Part shown: in pieces, positions 8,022 to 16,960 of the stretch
Position numbering within the stretch: position 1 is the stretch's first letter
Layout of the letters: the number at the start of each line of letters is the position of its first letter
Program-made: the position numbers and the translations under genes
Source: Mycobacterium sp. BK086
GTDB taxonomy: Bacteria; Actinomycetota; Actinomycetes; Mycobacteriales; Mycobacteriaceae
Length of the DNA: 64,000 nt
Assembly (NCBI GenBank): GCA_004362315.1
Contig: SNWL01000005.1
Location: forward strand, 434,001 to 498,000
Direction: 5' to 3'
Notes under the pieces: model-generated
Database searches by the model: none
What the model was told of the DNA's origin: nothing
The model's input: only the letters and a program-made list of their open reading frames with translations

Positions 8022-8885
8022 TCAGTGCTGGGCTGGGTCGAAGCGGCGTTGCGAGCGCAGTTGCGGCGCTTCTTGATTCGTCAACACGCGGGCCCGTTCT
8101 GCCATCGCCGATCCGACATAGTCGGGTTGGGTGAGCAGATAGAACCGGTTGTCCGCGGCTTGTTCGAAGACCACGTCGGCGGCGCTCAGCGGGTCCATGG
8201 CTTCGGCCTTGATCTCGAGCATCGCGGTCCGTTGTGCTTCGGCGGCACCGGTGTCACCGGAGTGCACTCCGCCGGCGGAGGAGAAGATATTGGATGCCAC
8301 GGCACCTGGCAGCACTGCTTGGACATGCACATGGTGGCCGTGACCGGCGGCTTGCACCTCGAGGTGCAGACACTCGGTCAATGCGAGCACCGCGTGCTTG
8401 CTCATGATGTAGGGCGCTTGAAGGGGAACCACCGCGACGCCGCCGATCGAGGACAGATTCCACACCCACGCCGGCGCGTCGGTCGCCATCATCCGCGGCA
8501 GGAAGGCCCGAATTCCGTTGAAGACGCCGCTGATGTTGATGTCCACGACCCGCTGCCAGTTGTCCACCGGGGTGTCCCAGAGGTAACCGAACTGTTCGAC
8601 TCCGGCGTTGTTGACCAGCAGTCGGACATCACCGAGCTCGCGGTAGACGTCGTCGGCCAGAGCTTGGACGGCATCGGCGTCGCGTACGTCGCACACCGCG
8701 TCGATCGCCGATCCGCCTGCCGCAGTGAGCTCTGTGCGAAGCGCTGCCACCGCTGCGGCGTCGATGTCGGCCAGCACCACGGTCATGCCCAAAGAACTGG
8801 CGTGACGGGCCAACCCGGCACCGATCCCCGCGCCGGCACCGGTGATGACTGCGACGCCGCCGCCGAAGATCTCGCGAGCGGTCAC
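8022..8885 (-). CDS. Short-chain dehydrogenase/reductase (classical SDR)
   Basis: A 287-aa SDR. The NAD(P)-binding motif is TGAGAGIG near residues 16-23, NNAG follows in LLVNNAGVEQ, and the catalytic Ser and Tyr-x3-Lys are in NLSSIGG and YIMSK. The Asp in VVLADID at the end of the second strand suggests a preference for NAD. The GTG start at 8885 overlaps the preceding SnoaL stop (GTGA), so the two are coupled. It may oxidise an alcohol to the ketone substrate of the BVMO or act on a hydroxyacyl-CoA; the substrate cannot be told from sequence. Confidence 0.85.
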   Translation of the reverse strand: MTAREIFGGGVAVITGAGAGIGAGLARHASSLGMTVVLADIDAAAVAALRTELTAAGGSAIDAVCDVRDADAVQALADDVYRELGDVRLLVNNAGVEQFGYLWDTPVDNWQRVVDINISGVFNGIRAFLPRMMATDAPAWVWNLSSIGGVAVVPLQAPYIMSKHAVLALTECLHLEVQAAGHGHHVHVQAVLPGAVASNIFSSAGGVHSGDTGAAEAQRTAMLEIKAEAMDPLSAADVVFEQAADNRFYLLTQPDYVGSAMAERARVLTNQEAPQLRSQRRFDPAQH

Positions 8886-9370
8886 GCCGGTTGGGTACTG
8901 ATCGCCGAATTGGCCGCGTGCTGTTCGAACGGAATCGAATCCTCCGCATCGAGCACCACGGTCATCGACGTGAAAACAAGCCCCTCGTTTGAGCGGCGGA
9001 TGCCGACGTCGACGAGCCCGCTCGAGACCGCGAACGGGACGTTGTTCGTGATCTGGTTGACGAACAGATAGAACCGGACGGAGGTCACGTCACCGTCGAC
9101 ACCCGTGCGAAAGATGTTGGTGGCGTGGTGCCGGCACGGGTACGGGTTCTCGTTGCGGTGAGCGGTCAGCCAGGCGAGCGTTTCGGCCTTGCCGTGCAGT
9201 TCGGCTGCCAGCAGATGCTCGAACGGGCAATTCCCCGAGTCGGACCTGCTCAGGTATTCCATCTCGTCGCCGAGGCGGACACCGATTTCGTCGAAGTGAC
9301 CCTGGTCGTAGTGGTACCAGAAACCGGCGATGAATTCCTGAACCTCGGGCGCAGTGATCTCGTTGCTCAT
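8882..9370 (-). CDS. SnoaL-like / NTF2-fold protein
   Basis: A 162-aa protein with a SnoaL-like cone fold: FIAGFWYHYDQGHFDEIG helix, a charged turn, then beta strands with RHHATNIFRTG and VRFYLFVNQI. The RHHATN segment resembles the conserved His region of SnoaL_4 proteins linked to ring-hydroxylating or steroid genes. Coupled to the SDR by a GTGA overlap. Likely an isomerase, dehydratase or ligand-binding accessory of the pathway. Distinct from the SnoaL protein at 5463 (different motifs), so not a recent duplicate. Confidence 0.75.
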   Translation of the reverse strand: MSNEITAPEVQEFIAGFWYHYDQGHFDEIGVRLGDEMEYLSRSDSGNCPFEHLLAAELHGKAETLAWLTAHRNENPYPCRHHATNIFRTGVDGDVTSVRFYLFVNQITNNVPFAVSSGLVDVGIRRSNEGLVFTSMTVVLDAEDSIPFEQHAANSAISTQPA

Positions 9371-9433
9371 ACACCTGAGTCAACTCGCGTTCACAAGGGG
9401 AAAGAACATTGCTGCCCGTTCAGTGGAACACCG

Positions 9434-11002
9434 TCAAACCGGCAGGCTGAACCGTTCCCGGAGATCGCGCTTGAGCAGCTTTCCACTCGGGTTCTTCGGT
9501 AGCTCGCTGACGAAGAAGACGTGCTTGGGGGTCTTGAATCCGGCAAGGTGCGTCCGGCAGTGGGCGAGTACCTCGTCCTCGGTCAACGCCGCACCCGCGC
9601 GCGGAACCACAGCGGCAACCACGGCTTCCACCCAGACGGGGTGCGCCAGCCCGAACACCGCGGCCTCCTCGACACCGGCGTGCAGATAGAGCACCTCCTC
9701 GACTTCGCGGCTGGCCACGTTCTCTCCGCCGGTCTTGATCATGTCCTTCTTCCGGTCCACAACATGGAGGAAGCCGCCGTCGTCGTAAAAGCCGAGATCG
9801 CCGGAATGGAACCACCCGCCACGGAACGCGTCGGCCGTCTTCTGCGGGTCATCGAGGTAACCGAGCATGAGATGCGGGCTCCGATGGGCGATCTCGCCCA
9901 CGATTCCGGGGGGCACCGGTTGATCGGCCTCGTCCAGGATGGCGGTCTCCACATTGAGAACCGGGCGTCCGGCGGCTCCCGCGTGGGCCTCCTGATCTGC
10001 CGGACCCAGCGCCGAGGCAAGCGGTGCGATCTCGGTTTGCCCGTAGAAGTTCCAGAGCGCGAGGTTGGGGAGTCGATGCCGGATCTCGTGCAGGATCTCC
10101 GTCGGCATCGCCGATGCTCCGTAATAGCCCTTCCGCAGGCTCGACAGATCCACCTGATCGAACACCGGGCTGCGCAACAGACTGATCCAGACTGTCGGGG
10201 GAGCGAAGTAGTTGGTCACCGTGTAGCGCTCGATCGTTCGCAACACGGTCTCGGGGTCGGGACGGGGAAGCAGGATGCTGGTCGCACCCAAGTACAGATC
10301 TGTCGCGAGGAAGTTGTCCAACTGCGCGCAGTGGTACAGCGGCAGCGAGTGGATCTCGACATCCTCGACAGCCATCGATCCCGCAGCAATCGAACTGACG
10401 TACTGCCACATCAGACTGCGGCTCGAGTGCATGACGCCCTTGGGCCGGGACTCCGTACCGCTGGTGTACATGATCCGGAGCACCTGATCGTCCGCGACAT
10501 CCGGCGTCGGCGGGGGCGACGTCGTGGTGAGGCACTTCTCGAGGTCGGTCCACCCCGCCGGCACAGCGGATCCCGCCCTGGTGATCGCAATCCTCGTCGC
10601 GACCTCGCTGCCGTGGCGCATCGCGTCTTCGGCCACGGCGACGAGATCAACCTCGACGATGAAACCCGTTGCGCGACAGTGGCCCAGGATGTAGCCGATT
10701 TCTTCGGCGGTGAGCATGAAGTTCAAGGGCACCAGCACCACGCCAGCGCGCGCGGTGGCGAAGGCCAGCACCGCATACTGCCAGCAGTTGCGCGCCAGTA
10801 GCGCCACTCGGTCGCCGGCCCGTAATCCGTTGTCGGCCAGCGCTGCAGCGGCCCGGTCGACTAGCTGGTCGAACTCGGCGAACGTCAATGTCAGGTCACC
10901 GTCGACAATGGCGACTTTGTCGGGGTAGCGGCGGGCGGAGCGTCGCGGAATGTCTCCTAGGCCGTGAGCGCGCGCGGCGCGGACCACGTCGTCCAGGCTC
11001 AC
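9434..11002 (-). CDS. Acyl-CoA synthetase (FadD-type, AMP-binding)
   Basis: A 522-aa member of the ANL superfamily. Visible motifs: the P-loop-like YTSGTESRPKGVM near residue 175, the A5 region YGQTE, the A7 region GGWFHSGDLGFYDDGG, the hinge DRKKDMIKTGGENV, and the A10 lysine in PSGKLLKR close to the C-terminus. The enzyme activates a carboxylic acid as acyl-adenylate, then CoA thioester. The GTG start overlaps the acyl-CoA dehydrogenase stop by four bases, so the two enzymes form a beta-oxidation-like pair. The substrate may be a ring-opening acid from the BVMO branch. Confidence 0.88.
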   Translation of the reverse strand: MSLDDVVRAARAHGLGDIPRRSARRYPDKVAIVDGDLTLTFAEFDQLVDRAAAALADNGLRAGDRVALLARNCWQYAVLAFATARAGVVLVPLNFMLTAEEIGYILGHCRATGFIVEVDLVAVAEDAMRHGSEVATRIAITRAGSAVPAGWTDLEKCLTTTSPPPTPDVADDQVLRIMYTSGTESRPKGVMHSSRSLMWQYVSSIAAGSMAVEDVEIHSLPLYHCAQLDNFLATDLYLGATSILLPRPDPETVLRTIERYTVTNYFAPPTVWISLLRSPVFDQVDLSSLRKGYYGASAMPTEILHEIRHRLPNLALWNFYGQTEIAPLASALGPADQEAHAGAAGRPVLNVETAILDEADQPVPPGIVGEIAHRSPHLMLGYLDDPQKTADAFRGGWFHSGDLGFYDDGGFLHVVDRKKDMIKTGGENVASREVEEVLYLHAGVEEAAVFGLAHPVWVEAVVAAVVPRAGAALTEDEVLAHCRTHLAGFKTPKHVFFVSELPKNPSGKLLKRDLRERFSLPV

Positions 11003-12165
11003 GCCGGCGCCTTGCCGGGGTCCAGCGCGAGGTCTCGGCCGATGATCTCCCGCATGATCTCAGACGTCCCGCCGTACACCCTGGTGACCCGGGCGTCGAC
11101 AGCCGCCCGAGCGATCGGGTACTCCCGCATATAGCCGTAGCCGCCGAACAACTGCTGACAGCCATCGAGCACCCGAAACTCCATTTCGGTCGCCCACAGC
11201 TTGGCCTTCGCCGCATCAGCGGCGGTCAAGAGCCCCGCGTTCAGCTGGATGACGCAGCGGTCGACGAACGCTTCCGCGACCTCGACCTCGGTGGCCGCAT
11301 CGGCCAATGCGAATCGCGTGTTCTGCAGGGCGCCAATGGATTTGCCGAACGCGACACGCTCGCGCACGTAGTCGATGGTCCACTGCAATGCCGCGCGGGC
11401 CCGGCCCAGACTGCCCACTGCGATCTGCATGCGCTCCTGGGCGAGGTTGCGCATCAGGTATTCGAAGCCCCGGCCCACCTCACCGAGAACGTTCGCCTTG
11501 GGCACCGCCACGTCGGTGAACGACAGCTCTGAGGTGTCTTGGCAATGCAGGCCGAGCTTGTCGAGGTTGCGCCCGCGTTCGAACCCGGCCATACCGCGCT
11601 CGATCACCATCAATGTCAAACCCCGGTGGCGATCCGGCGAGGTGCGGACCGCCGTGATGACGAGGTCGGCGTTCTGCCCGTTGGTGATGAAGGTTTTGGC
11701 GCCGTTGACGACGAAATGGTCTCCGGCGTCGACGGCGCTGGTGCGGATGCCGGCCACATCGGAGCCGGCGCCGGGTTCCGTCATACCGATCGCGGCGATC
11801 AGCTCGCCCCGGACGAACCCGGGTAGCCACCGCTGCTGCTGTTCGGAGTTGCCGATGTCGGCAAGATAGGGCAGGCAGATGTCGTTGTGCACCGCGAAGC
11901 TCAGCCCGACGTTGCCCGCGTGGGCTGTCATGCACCGCTCGATGAGGATCTGGTTGTAGCGAAAGTCCTTGATGCCCAGGCCGCCGAACTGTTCGGGAGC
12001 CGCGAAGCCGAGAAGTCCGACAGCGCCCGCGGCCGCGAAGACCTCGCGTGGCGCGATACCAGCGTCTTCCCACGACTCGATGTGTGGGGCAATCTCCTTG
12101 GCGGCGAAATCGCCGGCCAGTTCGCCGAAGGCGAGGTGGTCGTCGTCGTAATGCATGCGCTGCAT
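10999..12165 (-). CDS. Acyl-CoA dehydrogenase
   Basis: A 388-aa flavoprotein with both family signatures: GMTEPGAGSDVAG in the middle and QLFGGYGYMREYPIAR with the terminal VYGGTSEIMREII, where the Glu of GGTSE is at the usual catalytic-base position. Length is typical. It is read from ATG 12165, because a TAGAGT hexamer ends 7 nt upstream, fitting a leaderless message; a longer frame from 12282 would overlap the divergent BVMO start. First gene of the minus-strand run to 5463 and coupled to FadD, so it probably desaturates the CoA ester that FadD makes. Confidence 0.9.
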   Translation of the reverse strand: MQRMHYDDDHLAFGELAGDFAAKEIAPHIESWEDAGIAPREVFAAAGAVGLLGFAAPEQFGGLGIKDFRYNQILIERCMTAHAGNVGLSFAVHNDICLPYLADIGNSEQQQRWLPGFVRGELIAAIGMTEPGAGSDVAGIRTSAVDAGDHFVVNGAKTFITNGQNADLVITAVRTSPDRHRGLTLMVIERGMAGFERGRNLDKLGLHCQDTSELSFTDVAVPKANVLGEVGRGFEYLMRNLAQERMQIAVGSLGRARAALQWTIDYVRERVAFGKSIGALQNTRFALADAATEVEVAEAFVDRCVIQLNAGLLTAADAAKAKLWATEMEFRVLDGCQQLFGGYGYMREYPIARAAVDARVTRVYGGTSEIMREIIGRDLALDPGKAPA

Positions 12166-12172
12166 GGGCGCA

Positions 12173-12178
12173 ACTCTA
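12173..12178 (-). promoter_or_regulatory. -10 hexamer TAGAGT, leaderless promoter of the acyl-CoA dehydrogenase operon
   Basis: On the minus strand TAGAGT (TANNNT form) is 7 nt before the ATG at 12165. No Shine-Dalgarno sequence lies between them, so the transcript probably starts at the start codon. Confidence 0.5.
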
Positions 12179-12266
12179 GGCGGGCGGCCGGCCGCGGCAG
12201 TCGAGTCTCCCGCTGAGTAGACATCCACGCCGCTGGCTCCGTGCCAGACGCCGATACTCGGGTGCC

Positions 12267-14189
12267 ATGAGCATGGGATCACCTGTCGTTTCGCTGGGCA
12301 CCGACGTCGACGTGGAAACGCTGCGTGGACATTTGCGGCACGCGGACCCCGGCGTCCTGGTGGCCGTTCTGGCGCAGATGACTGGTGACCCGTCGGTCAT
12401 CGCCCGGTACGCCACGACCATCGACCATGTCCCCGACCCGCCGGAGCGGGCGGGAACCACCGATCCTGAGACCGCGGATGCGCTGGTCGAGGAGATCGTG
12501 GCTGCCCTGGGCAAGCCCCGGCCGGATGGTGCAATCCCCGCCGACGACCGTGACCTGTTCGTCAGATTGCTACCCATCGCCCTGGGATCCGAGGTTGATG
12601 ACGAACAGGTCGACCTGCTTCTCGAGCAGGGCGGCTTCCGGCCGTCGGCGCCCACGCTGCCTCGCACCACACCGATTCCGTCGACGACGACGATGGCGAT
12701 CATCGGCGCCGGTATTGCCGGAATCGCGGTGGCACTGGCCGCTGCCGAGGAGGGCGTGAAGTTCCAGATCTTCGACCGCAACGACGAAGTCGGCGGCACG
12801 TGGCTGACCACGACCTATCCCGGTATCGGTGTCGATACACCGTCGGCGTACTACTCGCTGTCGCGGGAGGTGAACCCGAACTGGTCGAATTACTACCCGC
12901 AAGGTGCGGAGTACCAGGCCTATCTCGTGGCGCTCGCCGACAAGCACGATCTGCGCCGCCACATCCGATTCGGCACCGAGGTCGAAGCGCTGTGGTGGGA
13001 CGACCAGCGCCAGCAGTGGCAGATCCACTCCCGCTCTGCCGACGGCACGGTGAGTTTCGACTATGCGAGTGTCGTCGTCACCGCTGCCGGTTACCTGAAT
13101 CGGCCGCGCTTTCCCGACGTCAAAGGTCGAGAAACGTTCTCCGGAACCAGTGTTCACTCGGCCCGGTGGGACCCGACGTTGGATCTGGCCGGCAAGAGGG
13201 TGGCGGTGATCGGTGCCGGCTGCACGGCCGTCCAGATCGTCGATGCCTGCGTCGATGATGTCGAGCACCTCACCGTCTTTCAGCGTCAACCGCACTGGGT
13301 CGCCCCGCGCAGGCGACTCTCCGACGAGGTTCCCGAGCATCGTCGGTATCTGGGACGAGTGCTGCCCTTCTATGCGATGTGGCATCGACTCAAGTCGTAC
13401 TGGGGCACAGCCGACAACAATTACCCGGTCATCCTGCAAGATCCGGAATGGTCGCAGACGCACCTGTCGATCTCCGCAGCCAACGACGTGTTGCTGCAGA
13501 TGTGTCTGGAGTACATCGACAGAACCTTCGGTGCGGGAAGCGAATTGGCGCGCAAAGTAACTCCCGACTTCGCGCCGTACGGCAAGCGCATCATCCGCGA
13601 TCCCGGCGGCTATTACGCCGCGCTGACGCGGGACCACGTCGATGTCGAAGCCAGTGAACCCGCCGAGGTGAATGGCGACGGCATCATCACCGCCGACGGC
13701 CGTCAGATCGATCTCGATGTCATCATCTACGCCACCGGGTATCACTTGGACTTCCTGTCCACCATCGACATCCGCGGTCGCGACGGCAAGACCCTGGCGC
13801 AAGAATGGGGCAACAGTCCACGGGCGTACCGCGGCGGTGCGGTCCCGGGGTTCCCCAACCTGTTCATCACGTCGGCGCCCAATTACAGTCCGGGCCATGG
13901 TGCGGGAGCCAACTTCTCGATGGAGGTCCTTGCCCACTACATCGTGGAATGCCTGCAGCTCATGGCATTACGTGGTGCGACGACGATGGAAGTCACCCAG
14001 CAGGCGTTCGACGCCTACGTTGCCGGGATCGACGAGGCGATGCAACGCACCGTGTGGTGCCACACACCCAAGGCCCACACCTATTACCGGTCGGAGTCCG
14101 GCCGGGTCGTCGTTGCCACCCCGTATCGGCTGGTCGATGTGTGGCAGCAGCACCGTAGTCCCGCCGAAGAGGACTTCGTCCTGCGATGA
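12267..14189 (+). CDS. Baeyer-Villiger monooxygenase, 4-hydroxyacetophenone monooxygenase (HAPMO) type
   Basis: A 640-aa FAD/NADPH monooxygenase. Residues 1-135 are an N-terminal extension of the kind seen in HAPMO, which is itself about 640 aa. Then come the first Rossmann motif AIIGAGIAGIAVALAA (near 146), VGGTW, the BVMO fingerprint FSGTSVHSARWD (near 292; consensus FxGxxxHxxxW), and a second Rossmann motif VAVIGAGCTAVQ. It inserts oxygen next to a carbonyl, turning aryl or cyclic ketones into esters or lactones. It overlaps the next SDR by four bases and faces the acyl-CoA dehydrogenase operon that contains an esterase. Substrate is inferred. Confidence 0.88.
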   Translation: MSMGSPVVSLGTDVDVETLRGHLRHADPGVLVAVLAQMTGDPSVIARYATTIDHVPDPPERAGTTDPETADALVEEIVAALGKPRPDGAIPADDRDLFVRLLPIALGSEVDDEQVDLLLEQGGFRPSAPTLPRTTPIPSTTTMAIIGAGIAGIAVALAAAEEGVKFQIFDRNDEVGGTWLTTTYPGIGVDTPSAYYSLSREVNPNWSNYYPQGAEYQAYLVALADKHDLRRHIRFGTEVEALWWDDQRQQWQIHSRSADGTVSFDYASVVVTAAGYLNRPRFPDVKGRETFSGTSVHSARWDPTLDLAGKRVAVIGAGCTAVQIVDACVDDVEHLTVFQRQPHWVAPRRRLSDEVPEHRRYLGRVLPFYAMWHRLKSYWGTADNNYPVILQDPEWSQTHLSISAANDVLLQMCLEYIDRTFGAGSELARKVTPDFAPYGKRIIRDPGGYYAALTRDHVDVEASEPAEVNGDGIITADGRQIDLDVIIYATGYHLDFLSTIDIRGRDGKTLAQEWGNSPRAYRGGAVPGFPNLFITSAPNYSPGHGAGANFSMEVLAHYIVECLQLMALRGATTMEVTQQAFDAYVAGIDEAMQRTVWCHTPKAHTYYRSESGRVVVATPYRLVDVWQQHRSPAEEDFVLR

Positions 14190-15073
14190 GTCAGCTGCTC
14201 GCCGGCAAGACGGCTTTGGTGACCGGAAGCAGTCGCGGGATCGGCCGCGCGATCGCCCAGCGGCTGGCGGCCGAAGGTGCCACAGTAGCGGTGACGGCCC
14301 GGGCCCACAGCCCGTCCCCGTCGATACGATCGGGGACGGCGAATGCGTTGCCCGGCACCATCGAGGAAACGATCTCACTCATCCGCGATTCGGGTGGCGA
14401 CGCGTTCGGGCTTGCCGCCGATCTCGAACAACCGTCGGCGCGCGACAGCCTGATCGATGCGGTGGTGGAGCGCACCGGCTGCATCGACATCCTGGTCAAC
14501 AATGCCGGTTTCGCCGACTATGGGTTGGTCGAGGACATGTCGTTGGAGACGTTCGATCGGACTGTCGAGCACTACCTGAGGGCTCCGTTCATGCTGACGA
14601 AAGCCGCAGTGCCCCAGATGCGTCGACAGGGTGCAGGGTGGATCGTCAACATCGGCTCGGTGACCGGCGTTGCGCCGGTCAGACCGTATCGGGACTACAA
14701 CAAGACCGCCGGTGACGTGATCTATGCGTCGTGCAAGGCTGCGCTGCATCGCTTCACCCAGGGTGTCGCGGCTGAATTGCTCGACGCCAATATCGCGGTC
14801 AATTGTGTTGGCCCGTCGACGGCGGTGCGGACACCCGGCGCCGCGTCGCTGATTCCGGCCGAATTCCCCACCGAGCCGGTGGAATACCTCGCCGAAACGG
14901 TGTTGGCGATGTGCCACCTGTCAGCCGAACAGCGTACGGGTCTGGTGGCCTTCAGTCTGCACTACCCGTGGGTGCAGCAGCTGCCGGTGCATTCACTCGA
15001 CGGGCTGACGGTCTTGCCGCCGCTGGCGCCGCCGGTAACGGCGAATCCGAACATCCTTGCCGCCGGCCTCTAG
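14186..15073 (+). CDS. Short-chain dehydrogenase/reductase
   Basis: A 295-aa SDR coupled to the BVMO by an ATGA overlap. Motifs: TGSSRGIG near residue 14, NNAG in ILVNNAGFADYG, and YASCK as the Tyr-x3-Lys pair. Longer than a minimal SDR because of an insert after the second strand (ARAHSPSPS...) and a segment PVRPYRDYNKT before the active-site Tyr, features of the family that some databases list near 2-oxo- or hydroxy-acyl enzymes. Probably supplies or removes the ketone handled by the BVMO. It shares a CTAG stop tetranucleotide with the convergent gene. Confidence 0.82.
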   Translation: MSQLLAGKTALVTGSSRGIGRAIAQRLAAEGATVAVTARAHSPSPSIRSGTANALPGTIEETISLIRDSGGDAFGLAADLEQPSARDSLIDAVVERTGCIDILVNNAGFADYGLVEDMSLETFDRTVEHYLRAPFMLTKAAVPQMRRQGAGWIVNIGSVTGVAPVRPYRDYNKTAGDVIYASCKAALHRFTQGVAAELLDANIAVNCVGPSTAVRTPGAASLIPAEFPTEPVEYLAETVLAMCHLSAEQRTGLVAFSLHYPWVQQLPVHSLDGLTVLPPLAPPVTANPNILAAGL

Positions 15074-16044
15074 AGGACCGGCGCTTCGGTCTCACAGAAG
15101 CTGTGGCACAACCGATCTCGGACGATGATGTCGGTGGTCTCGGGATCAAACCAGCGGTCCACCACGGCCCAGTGGATGGGGTGCATCAGGTAGGGGCCCA
15201 TCAAGCCGTCGGCGTCGGTGAACTCCTGCTCGAACACGTGGGTCCATTTCGTCGGCCCGACCGCGTGCTCGACCTGACTCAGCTGCCAAGCCTGAATCGT
15301 CGGTACGTATCGCGGCATCATCGCCAGTTCCTGTTCGAACGCGGCGACATCGTCAGCGGGTACGTCGGGCGCCACCCGCAACAGCAGTGTTCGGTACACC
15401 GTGCCGTTGCCGCGACGCCGCGGTGTCCCGCGGTAGGTGGCGCCGTTGACGCGCGTGATGGCGGGATCACTCAGCACCGTGTCGAATTCGGTTTCCGCCC
15501 CGGTCATCTCGTCCGGGAACCGCATGTGCACCAGAATGTCGCCGCCGTTGCGGGACCCCGGCAGTGTCGGTTGGACCAACCACCGCAGCGGGCACGCGGC
15601 TTCGGCCGCCTTCCGCAGCCCGTCCAGAACTCGCTCCCGGTCGGACTCGACAACGTCGAGCAGCCGGGTGACACCCACGGTGGCGACACCGGGGGGTGAA
15701 TCCACTTGATAATTCGTGCTTTCCACCTCGTCGGCGGGGGATGCGACGGTGCGGTTGCGTTCGAGGACAAGCTCCGAGACGTCCTCCCACCACCGCGCGA
15801 CGGCCGGGTCCGGCCGTCCCTGCCAGGTCATCTGCCACCACGCCTGCGGGCTGGGCAATGACCAGGTGATCGTCACGACGTTGGGGCGGTCGTCGAACCA
15901 TATCGGGGGGCTCACCAAGACGTCGCGCAGTGTCATCCCGCGGTCGCGGGCGCCTGGGGCGTAGCCGGACAGATAGGCGTCGACGAAGGCCTGTGCGCGC
16001 CCGGGCGCCGTCACCACCCGGTCGACGACGAACACCTCAGCCAT
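15070..16044 (-). CDS. Two-domain dimeric alpha/beta-barrel protein (Dabb/stress-responsive type C-terminus)
   Basis: A 324-aa protein without a recognised enzyme motif. The C-terminal third (about 215-315) reads like a Dabb A/B-barrel domain: LRVAPDVPADDVAAFEQELAMM, then a strand and HVFEQEFTDADGLMGPYLMHPIHWAVVDRWF. The N-terminal part (VFVVDRVVTAPGRAQAFVDAYL) suggests a second ferredoxin-like barrel unit, so the protein may be an internal two-barrel form. Dabb proteins bind or cyclise polyketide-like and other small ligands, and some are hydrolases or monooxygenases. Its start lies 8 bp inside the end of the upstream esterase gene. Role in the local pathway is unknown. Confidence 0.6.
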   Translation of the reverse strand: MAEVFVVDRVVTAPGRAQAFVDAYLSGYAPGARDRGMTLRDVLVSPPIWFDDRPNVVTITWSLPSPQAWWQMTWQGRPDPAVARWWEDVSELVLERNRTVASPADEVESTNYQVDSPPGVATVGVTRLLDVVESDRERVLDGLRKAAEAACPLRWLVQPTLPGSRNGGDILVHMRFPDEMTGAETEFDTVLSDPAITRVNGATYRGTPRRRGNGTVYRTLLLRVAPDVPADDVAAFEQELAMMPRYVPTIQAWQLSQVEHAVGPTKWTHVFEQEFTDADGLMGPYLMHPIHWAVVDRWFDPETTDIIVRDRLCHSFCETEAPVL

Positions 16045-16960
16045 CGAGCAACTCGGCCAGCGAGCGACTGGCGTCGCGTCGTGCGGTGTGGGCGATGTCG
16101 AGCATCGGCATCGTCATGAAGCCGTGGATGCCCCCGTCGAAAACGCATCGGGTGGTGGATACCCCGGCCGCAGTCAGGGCGTCGGCGTAGGCGATGCCCT
16201 CATCGCGCAAGGGATCATGGCCGGCGATGACAACGACGGCGGGCGGCAACCCGCTCAGGTTTCCGTGCAGCGGTGCGGCATACGGATCCCGACGATCACC
16301 GACGTCCGGAACGTATTGATCCCAATACCATTGCAGCGCAAGGCGGGGATTGTAGAAGCCACGGCCGAACCGCTGGTATGACTCGGTGTCGAAATCGGCG
16401 TCGATCACCGGGTACATCAACAGCTGGGCGGCGATAGTGGGCCCACCGCGATCGCGTGCCATCAACGTGGTGACCGCCGCCAGATTGCCACCCGCGCTGT
16501 CGCCCCCGACGGCAATCCTGCCGGCGTCGCCACCCAACTCAGGGGCGTGGGCAGCTGCCCACCGGCTGACAGCGAGGACATCTTCGGCCGCCGTAGGCCA
16601 CCGGTGCTCGGGAGCCAGCCGATAGTCGACCGACACGACAATGGCCGGAACGAGATTGGCCAGACTGCGGCACAGGCCGTCGTGGCTGTCGAGATCGCAG
16701 AACACGAATCCGCCGCCGTGGGCGTAGACGAGTATCGGCAAGGGCGCACTGGCGCTGGGCCGATACACCCGAACCCCAACGGTGTCACCGCCGACATCGA
16801 CTCGGTGGTCGGCAACGTGGGAGACCGGTTCGGGGTTCGGGTTGGCGACGAAGCGGGAGCGGATCACCGCACGGGCCTCGGGGCCGGTCATCGTGTGCAC
16901 CGGCGGGAAGCCAGAATCGAGCGTCTCGATCAAACCGGCGATCTGGGGGTCGAGAGTCAC
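16037..16960 (-). CDS. HSL-family alpha/beta hydrolase (esterase/lipase)
   Basis: A 307-aa esterase: VYAHGGGFVF (oxyanion HGGG), VDYRLAPEH, the nucleophile motif GGDSAGGN, the Asp region AGHDPLRDEG and the His region GGIHGF. A GTG at 16960 overlaps the IclR stop (GTGA), which decides the start; the frame continues upstream without a plausible start of its own. Related to but clearly distinct from the esterase at 7055. Co-transcription with IclR and the A/B-barrel gene suggests that the IclR protein controls ester breakdown here. Confidence 0.87.
   Translation of the reverse strand: MTLDPQIAGLIETLDSGFPPVHTMTGPEARAVIRSRFVANPNPEPVSHVADHRVDVGGDTVGVRVYRPSASAPLPILVYAHGGGFVFCDLDSHDGLCRSLANLVPAIVVSVDYRLAPEHRWPTAAEDVLAVSRWAAAHAPELGGDAGRIAVGGDSAGGNLAAVTTLMARDRGGPTIAAQLLMYPVIDADFDTESYQRFGRGFYNPRLALQWYWDQYVPDVGDRRDPYAAPLHGNLSGLPPAVVVIAGHDPLRDEGIAYADALTAAGVSTTRCVFDGGIHGFMTMPMLDIAHTARRDASRSLAELLDG

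Noticed and set aside
12570-13937. Antisense frame of 455 codons opposite the HAPMO-type BVMO
   Set aside because: The plus-strand BVMO has complete motifs; the antisense product shows none.
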